DNA of 64,000 nt from Nocardiopsis alba DSM 43377. Lineage in GTDB: Bacteria; Actinomycetota; Actinomycetes; Streptosporangiales; Streptosporangiaceae. The DNA is taken from positions 62,001 to 126,000 of the forward strand of contig NZ_ANAC01000023.1 of the NCBI RefSeq assembly GCF_000341225.1, written 5' to 3'. Positions 16,050 to 25,299 of the stretch are shown piece by piece; positions within the stretch are counted from its first letter, which is position 1, and each line of letters starts with the position of its first letter. A model generated the notes under the pieces. It saw only the letters and a program-made list of their open reading frames with translations. It was not told the DNA's origin and did not search any database. A program made the position numbers and the translations under genes.

Positions 16050-17339
16050 ATGAGCGCGGTGTCCTCCACTTCCTCGCCCCCGTCCGACTCCGGGCGGCGG
16101 GCCGCCCCTCTGGGCCGTGACTTCTCCCTGCTGTGGGGTGCCTCGGCGAGCGCGAACCTGGCGGACGGGCTGGTCCGGGTGGCGCTCCCGCTGGTGGCGG
16201 TCGAGCTGACCCGGTCCCCGATCCTGGTCTCGGGGGTCGCGGTCACCGGCACCCTGGCCTGGCTCCTGGTGGGGCTGCCCGCCGGAGCGCTCGGAGATCG
16301 TCTGAACCGGCGCGTGCTCGCTCTGGGCGCGGCCCTGACACGAACGGTCCTCCTGGGAGGTGTCGGCCTTCTCCTGCTCACCGACCACCTCACCGTGGGA
16401 GCGCTGTTCGCCGCGGCCTTCCTCCTCGGGGTCGGCGAGGCCTTCTTCGACACCTCCACCCCGGCCATGGTCCCCGGGCTGGTGCCTCGGCGAGAGCTCT
16501 CCCGGGCGCACGGCCGTCGGCACGCCGCCTCGATGGCGGGAGACGATCTGGTGGGGCCTGCGGCGGGCGGAACCCTGTTCGCGTTCTCCAAGGCCGCGCC
16601 GTTGCTGGTATCGACCGTCTGCCACGCGTTGTCGGCGATCCTGCTCTGGCGTGTGCGCTACGAACCGGGACCGGCCCCCTCGGAGGCGGCGGAGCGGCGT
16701 GTCTCGCTGTGGGGTGAGATCCTGCGGGGCCCGGCCCTGCTGTTCCGCGAGCGCCGTATCGCCGTCCTCGCCCTCTGGGGCGCGGGGGCGAACTTCGCCG
16801 GGAGCCTCACCTTCTCCGTCCTGGCCCTGTATCTGGTCGCCCCCGGACCGGTGGGGCTGGACACCTGGGGGTTCGGTCTCCTCATGGCCTCGTTGGGCGT
16901 CGGCGGTATCGTCGGGGCCTCGTACGCGGGCCGGCTCGCCGCGAGGATGGGGGAGTTGCGGCTCCTCACGCTCTCGTGCCTGCTCATGGCGGTGGACAGC
17001 GTCGTCCTGGCCCTGACCACCCGGGTCTGGGCGATCTCCGCCGGTCTGGTGGTGGGCGCGGCCGCCGCCGCGGTCTTCGGGGTCATGACGATCACCGCCC
17101 TGCAACGCCGCACACCGGACGGTCACCTGTCCCGGGTCTCGGCGGGCAATCGGTTGATCATGATGGGCGGTACCGCGCTGGGCGGTCTGACAGCGGGTGT
17201 CCTGGGCGAGTCCACCGGCGATCTGCGGGTCGGGTTCGCGGTGGCGGCGGTGCTCTTCGTGTCGTTGTGCGCGATGCGTCTGGCGGTGCCCGAGGCGGGT
17301 GACGAGGTCGGGCCGCCACCTTCGGAGCGAACTCCGTAG
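16050..17339 (+). CDS. MFS transporter (macrolide-efflux-like, 12 TMS)
   Basis: 429 residues from ATG 16050; ATG 16017 and a GTG at 15891 are alternatives, and none has a good SD. The protein is very hydrophobic with about 12 segments. The MFS signature LPAGALGDRLNRRVLALGAA lies between TM2 and TM3, followed by GEAFFDTSTPAMVPGLVPRR, typical of the MefA/TCR-Tet-like efflux branch also seen as tetracycline/macrolide permease homologues. The predicted role is proton-driven export of a small molecule. It is monocistronic and ends at a strong bidirectional hairpin. Confidence 0.82.
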   Translation: MSAVSSTSSPPSDSGRRAAPLGRDFSLLWGASASANLADGLVRVALPLVAVELTRSPILVSGVAVTGTLAWLLVGLPAGALGDRLNRRVLALGAALTRTVLLGGVGLLLLTDHLTVGALFAAAFLLGVGEAFFDTSTPAMVPGLVPRRELSRAHGRRHAASMAGDDLVGPAAGGTLFAFSKAAPLLVSTVCHALSAILLWRVRYEPGPAPSEAAERRVSLWGEILRGPALLFRERRIAVLALWGAGANFAGSLTFSVLALYLVAPGPVGLDTWGFGLLMASLGVGGIVGASYAGRLAARMGELRLLTLSCLLMAVDSVVLALTTRVWAISAGLVVGAAAAAVFGVMTITALQRRTPDGHLSRVSAGNRLIMMGGTALGGLTAGVLGESTGDLRVGFAVAAVLFVSLCAMRLAVPEAGDEVGPPPSERTP

Positions 17340-17342
17340 GGG

Positions 17343-17379
17343 GAGGCGGTGTCCCTTTCGGTGAAAGGGACACCGCCTC
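17343..17379. terminator. bidirectional hairpin terminator
   Basis: Perfect 17-bp stem (17343-17359 with 17363-17379, left arm GAGGCGGTGTCCCTTTC) and a 3-base loop. It lies between the convergent MFS (+) and amidase (-) genes. Confidence 0.88.
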
Positions 17380-17427
17380 GATGGTCACCGGTAGGAGGAC
17401 GATGAGCGGGGAACCGTCCTCAACGGG

Positions 17428-18231
17428 TCAGCGGCTGAAATCGTCGGGGCCGCGCGCCGGGCCGTGCAGGAACTCGCCCTCGGGCTCGTTCTCGGGGACC
17501 TCGGGGTAGGTGGGCCGGTCCTCGGCCGACACCGTGCGCGTGCCGATCTCCATCCCCTGGGCGAGCATCAGGGAGCTCACCGCGTTACGCAGATCCGGCA
17601 GCATCGCGTACAGCACGTCGCCCGGGCAGGCGGTGGCGTTGAAGTCGCGGTGCCCCAGGATGGCGGTCTGGGGGTCGAGTCCGTAGGAGCCGCACAGCCA
17701 GGCGAGGGTCTCGACCAGGCGGTCGACCAACTCCTGGGTGGGCCCCTCCTCCATATAGGTGCCCTCGTTCTCGATGCCCACGCACGTGTTGTTGTTGTTC
17801 GCCACGTGCGTGCCGACGCAGTGGACACCCTCGCGTACGGCGGGAACGGCGCGGTCGCGGCCCTCGACGAGGTGACCGCCCCGGCTGATGGTGAACTGCT
17901 GGCCGACGTCGATCCACCCGTTGGTGTCCATGTGGAAGTTCTGGATGGAGCGTGACAGCGCCAGCGCGTGGTCGAGCGAGTGGTCGGTGCTGTTGGCGGT
18001 CGCGGTGTGGTGGACCACGACGTGGGTCGGCGGGGTCTGAAGGATCTGGACGGGGCTCGACGGGGGCCGGGCGTTCCAGTCGGCGCGGAAGGACATCGGG
18101 GGTTCGGCGGCCGAGGTCGTGGGGGAGGCGCCGGCGGGGGAGGCGGCGGAGGCGCCGATCACGGCCGCGCCGGAGGCGACGGCCGCTCCTCTCAGGAGGG
18201 TGCGACGGTCGGGGCCCTGGTTCTGCTCCAT
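17428..18231 (-). CDS. Tat-exported N-acetylmuramoyl-L-alanine amidase (PGRP/Amidase_2 type)
   Basis: 267 residues from ATG 18231. The N-terminus has a twin-arginine signal (DRRTLLRGAAVASGAAVIGA). The amidase/PGRP domain shows PTHVVVHHTATANSTDHSLD (zinc His), GGHLVEGRDRAVPA, NNNTCVGIENEGTY and ILGHRDFNATACPGD (zinc His and Cys). It cleaves the lactyl-amide bond between MurNAc and the stem peptide outside the cell, in wall turnover or defence against other bacteria. The C-terminal ~45 residues are acidic and Pro-rich without a wall-binding domain. Monocistronic. Confidence 0.88.
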   Translation of the reverse strand: MEQNQGPDRRTLLRGAAVASGAAVIGASAASPAGASPTTSAAEPPMSFRADWNARPPSSPVQILQTPPTHVVVHHTATANSTDHSLDHALALSRSIQNFHMDTNGWIDVGQQFTISRGGHLVEGRDRAVPAVREGVHCVGTHVANNNNTCVGIENEGTYMEEGPTQELVDRLVETLAWLCGSYGLDPQTAILGHRDFNATACPGDVLYAMLPDLRNAVSSLMLAQGMEIGTRTVSAEDRPTYPEVPENEPEGEFLHGPARGPDDFSR

Positions 18232-18450
18232 GTGGGGTGTCCCTTTCGGGTTGTTCGGGCGGTTTACGGTTCCCCACTGAACATGGCTCGGTCCGCGTAC
18301 GCAAAGGGTCGAGCGAAAGTTTTCTTTGTTCGTTACCGGTCAGGACGAAAACGATTTACCCCCCTTTCAGGGCGCCCTCGAGTCAGGTACTCTCCGCCCT
18401 TTTCGTTGCCCTTGGGATTCATGTGGCGGATGGGTTCTCGGGCATAAGGA

Positions 18451-18480
18451 AACGGGTCGCACAAAGGAGTGCGACCCGTT
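18451..18480 (-). terminator. hairpin terminator of the DUF3817 gene
   Basis: Perfect 12-bp stem AACGGGTCGCAC / GTGCGACCCGTT with a 6-base loop. It lies just downstream of the minus-strand stop at 18504. Confidence 0.8.
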
Positions 18481-18503
18481 CGAAAGAGGGTTTCCGAAGG
18501 TAC

Positions 18504-18860
18504 TCAGGACACCGGTTCGGGGCTGCGGTCCCGGTCGTTCTTCGTGTTCGCTCCGGGGGCGAGTCGGCCGGTCCGGTGCAGCCACCAGTCGGCCGGAAGG
18601 GTGCCCAGGGGCGGGATCGACGCGGCCAGGGCGACCAGGGTCGGCCACACGCCCCAGCGCAGGCGGACGGCGGCGAACAGGGTGACCGCGACGTAGACCA
18701 TGAACGCGCCGCCGTGCAGCGGGCCGAAGATCTGCACGCCCAGTTCGCTGCCGTTGCCGAGGTACTTGAAGTACATGCCGACCAGGAGTCCGGCCCAGGT
18801 GAAGGCCTCGAAGACGGCCACCACACGGAAGGCCGGGGCGGTCAGGGAGTTCAGGCTCAA
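18504..18860 (-). CDS. DUF3817 family integral membrane protein
   Basis: 118 residues from TTG 18860, chosen because GAGGAA sits six bases upstream; the frame itself extends to 18920. Three to four hydrophobic segments are visible (FRVVAVFEAFTWAGLLVGMY, PLHGGAFMVYVAVTLFAAVR, WPTLVALAASIPPLGTLPAD). The order and the GPLHG-x-x-F motif match the actinobacterial DUF3817 family, whose function is not established. It is followed by a clear terminator. Confidence 0.75.
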   Translation of the reverse strand: MSLNSLTAPAFRVVAVFEAFTWAGLLVGMYFKYLGNGSELGVQIFGPLHGGAFMVYVAVTLFAAVRLRWGVWPTLVALAASIPPLGTLPADWWLHRTGRLAPGANTKNDRDRSPEPVS

Positions 18861-19232
18861 CGCGGTTCCTCGGGTCGTCGCTGCAAGGGGTGCCCTCGAA
18901 AGATCCTCTCGGGGCTCCAACAGGTTAGGTCACCCTTTCGGTCGTCCCTTTTCGGGGTGGGCGCGATCGACGTTCCGGGCGTGAAGGTGACCGGACGTGA
19001 CAACCGCCTCACCTTTGGTGGGTTTGGAAAGTGCGCCTCGGTGGCGGAGGCCTGTTCCGGTGGGGTCTCCTAGGCTCCTCGCGTGCCCGCTTCGACCTGC
19101 GCGAACGCGGTCGTTTCGCGGCTTTCGGTCGGGTCGCTCCCCGGGGGTGTGGGTGAAATCGAGTGACCCAGGTCTCACTCGCTCTCCGGTTGACACGGCG
19201 CCGGCTTCCGGCCGAGACTTGCCGCGAACTTC

Positions 19233-19251
19233 TTAGGTAAGGATTACCTAA
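19233..19251. promoter_or_regulatory. iron box (IdeR/DmdR1 operator), site 1
   Basis: TTAGGTAAGGATTACCTAA: two perfect 8-bp half-sites around 3 bp. It is essentially the DtxR-family (IdeR/DmdR) consensus and lies 60 bp before the first siderophore gene. Fe2+-bound regulator would block transcription when iron is plentiful. Confidence 0.93.
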
Positions 19252-19252
19252 T

Positions 19253-19271
19253 TGAGGCTAGCTTTACCTAA
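19253..19271. promoter_or_regulatory. iron box (IdeR/DmdR1 operator), site 2
   Basis: TGAGGCTAGCTTTACCTAA has a good right half and a weaker left half. It is placed one base after site 1, so the pair forms an adjacent double operator, as DtxR-family dimers often occupy. Confidence 0.75.
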
Positions 19272-19310
19272 CTTCTTGCAGGTCAGCGGGTCCGGAAGGG
19301 GACAACGAAC

Positions 19311-20078
19311 GTGAACGGGATCGACGGTGCCGTCGCCATGGTCACCGGAGCGGCCGGTGGTGTGGGCCGGGCCGTGGCCCTCGACCTGGCCGGGCACGGG
19401 GCCCGGGTCGCGGCCGTCGACGTCGACGCCGACGGGCTCGACCGGACCCTGTGCCTCCTGCGGGAACGGGGACACCGGGCGGACGCGTTCATCGCCGACG
19501 TCACCGACACGACCCGCGTCGAGGGACTCTTCGATGAGATCGAGGCCGACCTCGGCCCGGTGACCCTCGCCGTCAACGCCGCCGGAACCCTGGTCACCGG
19601 CCCCGTCGCCGACTGCGACGAACGCGACTGGCACCGCGTCATGGCGGTCAACGCCACCGGGGTCTTCGCCGTCGGCCGGGCCGTCGCCCGACGCATGGGG
19701 CCGCGCGGACACGGCGCCCTGGTCACCGTCGCCTCCAACGCGGCCGGGATCCCCCGCTCCGGCATGGCCGCCTACGCCGCCTCCAAGGCCGCCGCCGTGG
19801 CCCTGACCAAATCCCTCGGCCTGGAACTGGCACCGCTGGGCGTGCGCTGCAACGTCGTCTCGCCCGGATCGACCGATACCCCCATGCTCCGGGCCATGAC
19901 CCCCGACCCCGACGCCCTGGTCCACGGCGACCTCGGACGGTTCAAGGTCGGCATCCCCCTGGGCCGGATCGGCAGCCCCGAGGACGTGGCCGAGGCGGTG
20001 CGCTTCCTGCTCTCCGACGCCGCGCGCCACATCACCATGCACGAGCTCTACGTGGACGGCGGCGCCACGCTCCGCTGA
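19311..20078 (+). CDS. dhbA: 2,3-dihydro-2,3-dihydroxybenzoate dehydrogenase (SDR)
   Basis: 255 residues from GTG 19311. It is a classical short-chain dehydrogenase. The NAD loop is VTGAAGGVGRAVALDLAGHG, with D60-type VDVDADGL, then NAAGTL. The catalytic Ser-Tyr-Lys is in VASNAAGIPRSGMAAYAASK, and the C-terminus is PEDVAEAVRFLLSD. It oxidises 2,3-dihydro-2,3-dihydroxybenzoate to 2,3-dihydroxybenzoate (DHB), the last step of catechol formation. It is the first gene of the siderophore operon behind the double iron box and is followed at 71 bp by the isochorismate synthase. The EntA/DhbA assignment rests on the operon context as well as the SDR motifs. Confidence 0.9.
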   Translation: MNGIDGAVAMVTGAAGGVGRAVALDLAGHGARVAAVDVDADGLDRTLCLLRERGHRADAFIADVTDTTRVEGLFDEIEADLGPVTLAVNAAGTLVTGPVADCDERDWHRVMAVNATGVFAVGRAVARRMGPRGHGALVTVASNAAGIPRSGMAAYAASKAAAVALTKSLGLELAPLGVRCNVVSPGSTDTPMLRAMTPDPDALVHGDLGRFKVGIPLGRIGSPEDVAEAVRFLLSDAARHITMHELYVDGGATLR

Positions 20079-20148
20079 ACCCCGCCCCTCCCTCGCACGG
20101 CCCCACCCCGGCCGTTCCGCGCGCCTGATCACGAGAAAGGCCACACCC

Positions 20149-21312
<1,164 letters not shown>

Positions 21313-21315
21313 ACC

Positions 21316-22980
21316 ATGAACGACCGCCCCGGCCCCCGCGCCGTCGACCCCGCCGACTGGACCCCCTGGCCCCGCGAGTACGCCGACGCCTATCGGGCCG
21401 CCGGTCTCTGGACCGGCGAGACCTTCCCCGCCTTCCTGAGGGACCGCGCCGCCCGTTTCGGCGAGCGGACCGCCGTCGTGGACGGCGACCTGCGCTGGAC
21501 CTACGCCGAACTGGACCGGCGCGCCGACGCCCTGGCCGCCGGTCTGTCCCGCCTGGGCGTGCGCGCGGGGGAGCGGGTCGTGGTGCACCTGCCCAACGTC
21601 GCGTCCCTGTTCGAGGTGGTGTTCGCGCTGTTCAGGCTGGGCGCGCTGCCCGTCTACGCGCTGCCCGCCCATCGCCGCAGCGAACTGCTGCACCTGGCGG
21701 GCACCGCCGAGGCCGTCGCCCTGATCACCACCGACCTCCAGGGCGCCTTCGACTGCCGACCCATGGCGGCGCGGGTCCGCGCGGAGGTCCCCTCGCTGGA
21801 ACACGTCGTCGTGGTGGGCGAGGCCGGTGACGAGGAGGGGTTCACCGCCCTGGAGGCGCTGCGCGCCGAACCCGACACCGCGATCCTCGCCGAACCCGAC
21901 CCCGGATCGGTCGCCTTCTTCCAGCTCTCCGGCGGTACCACCGGGCTGCCCAAGCTCATCCCCCGGACCCACGACGACTATCTGTACTCGGTGCGGGCCA
22001 GCGCCGACATCTGCGGCCTGGACACCGACACCGTCTACCTGACCGCGCTGCCGGCCGTCCACAACTTCCCGATGAGCTCACCCGGGTTCCTCGGCGTGCT
22101 GCACGCGGGCGGCACCGTGGTCACCGCGCCCGACCCCTCCCCGGCGACCTGTCTGCCCCTGATCGAACGCGAGCACGTCACGCACACGGCGGTCGTCCCG
22201 CCCGTGGCCATGCTGTGGATGGACGCGGTCGAACACGGCTCCCAGGGCGAACGCGACCTGTCCGACCTGCGCGTCCTCCAGGTCGGCGGCGCCACCTTCC
22301 CACCGGAGGCGGCCCGCCGGGTCGCCCCGGTGCTGGGCTGCGCCCTCCAACAGGTCTTCGGGATGGCCGAGGGGCTGGTCAACTACACCAGGGACGGCGA
22401 CCCCGACGAGGTCGTCACCGGTACCCAGGGCCGCCCGATCAGCGACCACGACGAGATCCTCATCGTCGACGACCGGGACCACCCGGTCCCCGACGGCGAA
22501 CCCGGCCATCTGCTGACCCGGGGGCCCTACACGATCCGGGGCTACTACCGGGCGCCCGAGCACAACGCCGTCGCCTTCACCGACGACGGCTTCTACCGCA
22601 CCGGCGACATCGTGCGCCGCCACCCCTCCGGCGCCCTCGTCGTCGCCGGACGCGCCAAGGACCAGATCAACCGGGGCGGGGAGAAGATCGGCGCCGAGGA
22701 GATCGAGAACCACCTCCTGGCCCACCCGGCGGTCCACGACGCCTCCCTCGTCGCCCTCCCCGACCCCTACCTGGGCGAACGCACCCACGCCTACGTCATC
22801 GCCCGGGGCGAGGCGCCCACACGGAGCGAACTGCTCGCCTTCCTGCGCGAGCGGGGCCTGGCCGCCTACAAGATCCCCGACCGCGTCAGCTTCGTGGACG
22901 CCTTCCCGGCCACGGCCGTCGGCAAGACCTCCAAGCGCGACCTGCGCGCGGCACGCACCACCTCCGGAACGGACCACTGA
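21316..22980 (+). CDS. dhbE: 2,3-dihydroxybenzoate-AMP ligase
   Basis: 554 residues from ATG 21316. It is a stand-alone adenylation enzyme of the EntE/DhbE group. Core motifs are FFQLSGGTTGLPKLIPRTHD (A3), LPAVHNFPMSSPGFLG (aryl-acid pocket region, with the N-F-P-M-S typical of DHB/salicylate ligases), QVFGMAEGLVNYTRDGDPDE, FYRTGDIVRRHPSG (A7) and GRAKDQINRGGEKIGAEEIE (A8). The catalytic Lys is in AVGKTSKRDLR. It activates DHB as the acyl-adenylate and loads it onto the aryl carrier protein, which here lies at the end of the hydroxylase gene two positions downstream. Confidence 0.94.
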   Translation: MNDRPGPRAVDPADWTPWPREYADAYRAAGLWTGETFPAFLRDRAARFGERTAVVDGDLRWTYAELDRRADALAAGLSRLGVRAGERVVVHLPNVASLFEVVFALFRLGALPVYALPAHRRSELLHLAGTAEAVALITTDLQGAFDCRPMAARVRAEVPSLEHVVVVGEAGDEEGFTALEALRAEPDTAILAEPDPGSVAFFQLSGGTTGLPKLIPRTHDDYLYSVRASADICGLDTDTVYLTALPAVHNFPMSSPGFLGVLHAGGTVVTAPDPSPATCLPLIEREHVTHTAVVPPVAMLWMDAVEHGSQGERDLSDLRVLQVGGATFPPEAARRVAPVLGCALQQVFGMAEGLVNYTRDGDPDEVVTGTQGRPISDHDEILIVDDRDHPVPDGEPGHLLTRGPYTIRGYYRAPEHNAVAFTDDGFYRTGDIVRRHPSGALVVAGRAKDQINRGGEKIGAEEIENHLLAHPAVHDASLVALPDPYLGERTHAYVIARGEAPTRSELLAFLRERGLAAYKIPDRVSFVDAFPATAVGKTSKRDLRAARTTSGTDH

Positions 22981-22983
22981 TCG

Positions 22984-23649
22984 ATGTCCCTGCCCACGAT
23001 CGCCCCCTACCCACTGCCCACCTCCGAGGAGCTGCCCGAGAACCGGGCGCACTGGCCCCTGGAACCGGAACGCGCGCTCCTGCTCGTCCACGACATGCAG
23101 CGCTACTTCGTCCGCCCCTACGCCGAGGGCAGCCAGCCCATCGCCGGGGCCGTGGCCAATATCGCGGCCCTGCGTTCGGCCTGCCGGGCCGCCGGGGTCC
23201 CGGTCGTCTACACGGCCAAGCCCGGCGACATGACCTCCGAACAGCGGGGTCTGGAACGCGACTTCTGGGGCGCGGGCATGAAGGCCGTCGCCGAGCACAC
23301 CGACATCGTCCCCGAACTGGCCCCCGACGGTGAGGACCTCCTGCTCACCAAATGGCGTTACAGCGCCTTCGCCCAGACCGACCTGGCCGAACGCATGGCC
23401 GCCCAGGGACGCGACCAGATCGTGGTGACCGGCGTCTACGCCCACATCGGCTGCCAGCTCACAGCCGCCGACGCGTTCATGCGCGACATCCGCCCGTTCC
23501 TGATCGCCGACGCCCTGGCCGACTTCAGCGCCGACCACCACCGCTCCGCCCTGAGCTACGCCGCCGGACGCTGCGCGACCGTGCTGTCCACCCGGGACGC
23601 CCTGGACTTCCTGGACCAGGGCGCGGACTCGACCGGAGCCCGCCCGTGA
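22984..23649 (+). CDS. dhbB: isochorismatase without aryl carrier domain
   Basis: 221 residues from ATG 22984. The isochorismatase fold shows RALLLVHDMQRYFVRPYAEG (catalytic Asp), LLLTKWRYSAFAQTDL (catalytic Lys) and IVVTGVYAHIGCQLTAADAF. It hydrolyses isochorismate to 2,3-dihydro-2,3-dihydroxybenzoate and pyruvate. DhbB/EntB proteins are normally about 290 residues with a C-terminal aryl carrier domain; that domain is absent here and is found fused to the next protein. Its stop overlaps the next gene's GTG as GTGA. Confidence 0.92.
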   Translation: MSLPTIAPYPLPTSEELPENRAHWPLEPERALLLVHDMQRYFVRPYAEGSQPIAGAVANIAALRSACRAAGVPVVYTAKPGDMTSEQRGLERDFWGAGMKAVAEHTDIVPELAPDGEDLLLTKWRYSAFAQTDLAERMAAQGRDQIVVTGVYAHIGCQLTAADAFMRDIRPFLIADALADFSADHHRSALSYAAGRCATVLSTRDALDFLDQGADSTGARP

Positions 23650-25232
23650 CCGACCTCCACGAAGGGACCACCGTGGCACCCGACGCAGACCCGACCACCG
23701 TCCACGACCTGGTCGGGGTGGGTTTCGGCCCCTCCAACCTGGGCCTGGCCATCGCCTTGGCCGAACGCCGTGATCAGGGCGTCGAGCCCGCCCTGAGCGG
23801 GGTGTTCCTGGAACGCCAGGAGTCCTTCGGCTGGCATCGCGGCATGCTCATCGACGGCGCCACCATGCAGGTGTCCTTCCTCAAGGACCTGGTCACCACC
23901 CGCAACCCCGCCAGCGACTTCGGCTTCCTGTCGTTCCTGCACCAGGCGGGCCGGCTGCACGACTTCATCAACCACAAGACGCTCTTCCCCCTGCGGCGGG
24001 AGTTCCACGACTACCTGTCCTGGTGCGCCGACCGTGTCGCCGACCAGGTCCGTTACGGCCACGAGGTCACCGAGGTCCGCCCCGTGTACTCGGGTGAGCG
24101 CGTCACCCACCTGGACGTGGTCGCCCGCGATCAGGACGGCGCCACCACCGTGCTGCGCGCCCGCAACGTCGTCTTCGGTCCCGGTCTGCGTCCGCGTATG
24201 CCCGAGGGGGTGGAGGAGTCAGCCCGCGTGTGGCACAACGAGTACCTGCTCACCCGGTTGGAGGCGCTGGGTCCGCAGGCCGACCCGCGGTCCTTCGTGG
24301 TCGTGGGGGCCGGTCAGAGCGCCGCCGAGGTCACCGACCACCTCCACCGGCGGTTCCCCGAGGCGCGGATCCACGCGGTCCTGTCCCGCTACGGCTACAG
24401 CCCCTCCGACGACAGCCCCTTCGCCAACCGGATCTTCGACCCCGAGGCCGTGGACGCCTTCCACGCGGCCCCCGCCGACGTCAAACGTCGCCTCACCGGC
24501 TATCACGGCAACACCAACTACTCGGTGGTCGACCCGGACCTGATCGGCGAGCTCTACCGCCGTCACTACGAGGAGAAGGTGCACGGAGAAGAGCGCCTGC
24601 ACCTGCACAACACCTCGCGCGTCGCCGGACTGACCGAGAGCCCGCGGGGCGTCGCGGTGGTCGTCGAGGACCTGGTCACCGGTAAGCAGACCCCGGTCCC
24701 GGCCCACTACGTCGTCTTCGCCACCGGCTACCACCCGGCCGACCCGCGACCGCTGCTGGGCGACCTGGTCGACTCCGTGCTCACCGACCCCGAGGGGCTG
24801 CCCGTGGTGGAACGCGACTACCGCGTGGCCACCGACGACACCCTCACCTGCGGCCTCTACCTCCAGGGCGGCACCGAGCACACCCACGGGGTGTCGGCGT
24901 CGCTGCTGTCCAACATCGCGACCCGGGTCGCGGAGATCATCGACTCCGTCGCCGCGCGCGCCGGAGCCCCCACCGAAGAGAGGGCACGACCCATGTCCCA
25001 CGACACCGATCCCGTATTCACCGTCGAACGGGTCCGCGCCGACGCCGCCCGTGCCCTCGCCGAGCCCGTCGAGAGCGTCGACCCGGCCGAGAACCTGTTC
25101 GACCGGGGCATGGACTCGGTCCGCGTGATGAGCCTGATGGAGCGGTGGCGCGTGGACGGGGCCGAGGTCGACTTCGCGGACCTGTCGGAGAACCCCACCG
25201 TCCACGCCTGGGTCGACCTGCTCAACGGCTGA
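23646..25232 (+). CDS. L-ornithine N5-monooxygenase fused to an aryl carrier protein
   Basis: 528 residues from GTG 23646 (GTGA overlap with dhbB); an in-frame GTG at 23673 with GAAGGGA upstream is an alternative start. Residues ~1-440 are a flavin N-hydroxylase: LVGVGFGPSNLGLAIALAER (FAD), MQVSFLKDLVTTRNPASDFG, FVVVGAGQSAAEVTDHLHRR (NADPH) and VFATGYHPADPRPLLGD. It makes N5-hydroxyornithine. Residues ~450-528 are a carrier domain with NLFDRGMDSVRVMSLMERWR, where the Ser of GMDS would carry phosphopantetheine. No stop separates the two parts. A Met (ATG 24993) with a good SD (AGAGAGGG) begins the carrier region, so free carrier protein could also be made. The carrier would hold DHB for NRPS 1. 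Confidence 0.9.
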   Translation: MTDLHEGTTVAPDADPTTVHDLVGVGFGPSNLGLAIALAERRDQGVEPALSGVFLERQESFGWHRGMLIDGATMQVSFLKDLVTTRNPASDFGFLSFLHQAGRLHDFINHKTLFPLRREFHDYLSWCADRVADQVRYGHEVTEVRPVYSGERVTHLDVVARDQDGATTVLRARNVVFGPGLRPRMPEGVEESARVWHNEYLLTRLEALGPQADPRSFVVVGAGQSAAEVTDHLHRRFPEARIHAVLSRYGYSPSDDSPFANRIFDPEAVDAFHAAPADVKRRLTGYHGNTNYSVVDPDLIGELYRRHYEEKVHGEERLHLHNTSRVAGLTESPRGVAVVVEDLVTGKQTPVPAHYVVFATGYHPADPRPLLGDLVDSVLTDPEGLPVVERDYRVATDDTLTCGLYLQGGTEHTHGVSASLLSNIATRVAEIIDSVAARAGAPTEERARPMSHDTDPVFTVERVRADAARALAEPVESVDPAENLFDRGMDSVRVMSLMERWRVDGAEVDFADLSENPTVHAWVDLLNG

Positions 25233-25299
25233 CCCGGCCGCCCCCTCTCACCCCGCCCCACCGGCCCCGACCCCCGTACCCTTCCGAGGAGCCCGACCC

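Larger units (their letters stand above)
18861..19310. other. 450-bp intergenic region with siderophore promoter
   Basis: No convincing gene is seen. The right-hand part holds the divergent-looking AT-rich promoter area with two adjacent iron boxes (19233-19251 and 19253-19271) directly before the siderophore operon. The left part is the upstream region of the DUF3817 gene. Confidence 0.6.
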
